Of a stretch of 64,000 bases of DNA, positions 62,465-64,000 are shown piece after piece (within the stretch, counting starts at the first letter, position 1; every line of letters begins with the position of its first letter). The notes beneath the pieces were generated by a model. It saw nothing but the letters and a program-made list of their open reading frames with translations, did no database searches and was not told the DNA's origin. Location: assembly GCF_000002595.2 (NCBI RefSeq), contig NC_057019.1, forward strand, positions 6,439,407 to 6,503,406. Reading direction: 5' to 3'. The translations under genes were made by a program, and so were the position numbers. The stretch is from Chlamydomonas reinhardtii (taxonomy: Eukaryota > Chlorophyta > Chlorophyceae > Chlamydomonadales > Chlamydomonadaceae).

Positions 62465-63077
62465 GGGAGGGTAAGGTAAGGAGGAGCAGGGGACAACTAC
62501 CTTCAATATAAAGCGGTGCTGCTGCGGCTTGACACGTCACATGGACACGGTTTGTCGGTTGTTGGCTTAACTCTCAGTGGATGAATATGTGTTGATGTAC
62601 CAACCCGTATGGTTAGCTCCGACCGGGCGGGTAGCTGCACCCGCCGGCATCACGCCGCCACCAGCCCCCAACTCCCTTTTCTATGTGGCTACTCGACCAT
62701 TGCTGCACCGTAACGTGTCATTATCAGCGCACGAGCCCTGTCTGCTACACACCCGCCCCAAGCTCCTTCATATCTTTCCAGCTACTGTGGCGCTGTCTAC
62801 TCGTGACCCTGCAGACAGCGCCCTCGGAGCCCGCGCCTGCCCGCGCCCCTCTCTCCCGGCCCCCCGCGTGCAACACCCACCTGACGGACGCAATCAGTAG
62901 CTGGCTGTGCAGGCCCAGCTTGAAGCGCAATGAAATGGCGCCATTAATTAGCAGCACGGCACCAGCGAGCGCCACAGCAACGGGCGAGAGTTGGATGGTG
63001 TTTGCCTCATCGGCGTGGGCGCTACCACTGGGCCCTGGTAAGGGCGGGTGGAGGGCGTCGGGAGGCCAGCCCGACAT
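58073..63077 (-). CDS. FetB/STAR2 (ALS3)-type ABC transporter permease with long C-terminal tail
   Basis: Exons 63077..62881, 62423..62364, 62183..62099, 61386..61259, 60853..60786, 60392..60310, 59763..59631 and 59265..58073 give 648 residues. Residues about 28-290 match UPF0014: [79 protein letters not shown] and the signature [20 protein letters not shown] followed by ARYQMVIMF. About seven membrane helices are expected. In plants STAR2/ALS3 pairs with the ATPase STAR1 and is needed for aluminium tolerance; in E. coli FetB exports iron. The ATPase partner is not in this window. The last exon adds about 350 Gly/Ala/Ser-rich residues after RLIRKQK, with a Cys patch ([11 protein letters not shown]), absent from known relatives. 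The membrane (plasma, vacuole or plastid) is unknown. Confidence 0.9.
59839..59985. repeat. (GT)n microsatellite in a permease intron
   Basis: Two GT tracts separated by about 35 bp lie in the intron between the exons at 60310 and 59763. Confidence 0.95.
60651..60735. repeat. (CA)n microsatellite in a permease intron
   Basis: Interrupted CA repeats lie in the intron between the exons at 60786 and 60392; a poly-G run doublet (60413-60427, 60463-60477) lies nearby. Confidence 0.95.
61615..61795. repeat. (GT)n microsatellite in a permease intron
   Basis: Several GT runs with TTTGTGTTCTTTGTG interruptions lie in the intron between the exons at 62099 and 61386. Confidence 0.95.
62424..62462. repeat. 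(GT)n tract abutting a 3' splice site
   Basis: On the coding (minus) strand this CA run ends directly in the acceptor CACACAG|G of permease exon 2, so the repeat takes the place of the usual pyrimidine tract. Confidence 0.85.
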
Positions 63078-63438
63078 TGCAGCTTCAAAGCGTGCTGACG
63101 CTAATGGTGGGTGCTCTTAGTCGTAATACAAGAGAGTAACTGCCACGCGTTGTGAAAAGCGTGCTGAAGCGTGCCCGACGTCGCGGCTCACACTGAGCGG
63201 CTGATGCATAGGTACAAGTGATACATATCGCTGCCAAAGTATTGCATGCAGTTTTGACAGTAGTGGGCAGGCAAGAAGCTCTTACATGCATGGTGAAATG
63301 CCCATGCAATATCCTGCTCCGCAGCAGAAATTCGCTGTGGCCCACACAAATTGCAGTAGTCCATAACACACTTGAAGAAGACCTTATCTGTGACAAACAC
63401 CTTTACAGTAAATACTGGTGCAAGCGTGAACCCATACC
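63078..63438. promoter_or_regulatory. Short divergent intergenic region
   Basis: 361 bp separate the start codons of the permease (minus) and the plastid-targeted protein (plus), so both promoters and leaders must fit here. No TATA box or known metal-response motif is obvious. Confidence 0.5.
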
Positions 63439-63919
63439 ATGGCCCTTCGCCAAGCTGTGCGCGTGCCCGGCGCTGGGCTGCGCATGTCTGCTGTCGCCCC
63501 TGTGCGCCCTGTTCGCTCTGTGCTTGCTCGCGCGGAGCCTCCGTCGGGCGCCAAGGTGACTCGCGAGTACCGCGAGGACACAGGCGAGGTCACCGCGCCC
63601 GGCGCTTCGCAGACCACTCGTCGGGAGTCTGATGGCCTTTATGTGAACGCCGACGGACCCCGCCCGGTAAGTTATTTGCGCGGCGACCGAATGTGGGGCC
63701 CAGCTCAACCGGAAGTTTGTGTGTGGTTTTCAGCGACGCTGCCGGGTCGCACGTCAGCGCGCAGGCCGCCTCTTACTTCCAAACAGCGTACACATCTTGT
63801 GAATACCAGCGCTCGTTTCAATTACCAATGCCTAGGTCCCCCGCAAGGACAACATGAGCAAGGAGATGAAGGCGCGCCTGCGCCAGGAGTACACCGGCCT
63901 GGGCGGCGCTGAGAACAAG
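63439..63919 (+). CDS. Small plastid-targeted protein, 5' exons (partial)
   Basis: Exons 63439-63666 and 63836-63919 (phase 0) with a donor GTGAGTG at 63920; the gene runs off the window. The first 35 residues (MALRQAVRVPGAGLRMSAVA, PVRPVRSVLARAE) form a typical algal plastid transit peptide with a VLARA|E-like processing site. The mature part is polar (SGAKVTREYREDTGEVTAPG). Exon 2 carries PRKDNMSKEMKARLRQEYTG followed by LGGAENK, which looks like a conserved block in a small plant and algal plastid protein family that I cannot name with certainty. A membrane segment may follow in the missing exons. Confidence 0.65.
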
Positions 63920-64000
63920 GTGAGTGATGCGCGTACAGGGACTATCAAAACTTCCAGGAAGCGAGCGTCAGAGCGTGTGCAAGTCTGGTCGCGCGAGACG

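Overview
This is nuclear DNA of a volvocine-type green alga (Chlamydomonas, Gonium or Volvox relatives). The signs are GC-rich, intron-dense genes with GTGAGT/GTGCGT donors, Ala/Gly/Gln homopolymer proteins, hydroxyproline-rich SPPPP sequence, organelle transit peptides rich in Ala and Arg, long (CA)n/(GT)n tracts inside introns, one TGTAA polyadenylation signal and an SBP-box transcription factor. Exon joins below were built by hand from splice signals and reading phase. Each complete model sums to a whole number of codons.

Layout. 1-2900: 3' part of a Ty1/copia retroelement ending in its LTR, inserted just before the last exon of an alpha/beta-hydrolase gene (2999-3316). 3.73-12.82 kb: three tandem copies of a minus-strand gene for a transit-peptide-bearing membrane protein ending in a MIB/HERC2-like domain. 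The middle copy is whole, one is decayed and one has a rewritten C-terminus. 13.1-13.4 kb: a possible DNA-transposase remnant. 13.78-23.66 kb: a ten-exon gene for a 2631-residue SBP-domain transcription factor. 24.5-25.1 kb: a dispersed repeat found again, in swapped order, at 32.4-33.7 kb. 25.35-31.19 kb: a small multi-spanning membrane protein followed directly by an HNH-type protein. 31.3-31.6 kb: a long near-perfect hairpin. 31.6-36.0 kb: repeat-rich and gene-poor.

36.02-39.34 kb (minus): an EGF-like, hydroxyproline-rich wall or matrix protein containing an assembly gap. 41.8-44.7 kb (minus): a complete class I histone deacetylase. 46.6-53.4 kb (minus): a 2095-residue membrane-anchored protein of unknown family. 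54.6-56.8 kb (minus): a 238-residue secreted protein of unknown family. 58.07-63.08 kb (minus): an ABC permease of the FetB/STAR2 (ALS3) family with a very long Gly/Ala-rich tail. 63.4 kb to the end (+): the start of a small plastid-targeted protein, divergent from the permease.

The genes are independent eukaryotic units with no operon logic. Three themes recur: local tandem duplication followed by decay, very long low-complexity extensions on ordinary domains, and repeats or transposons placed in introns and intergenic DNA.
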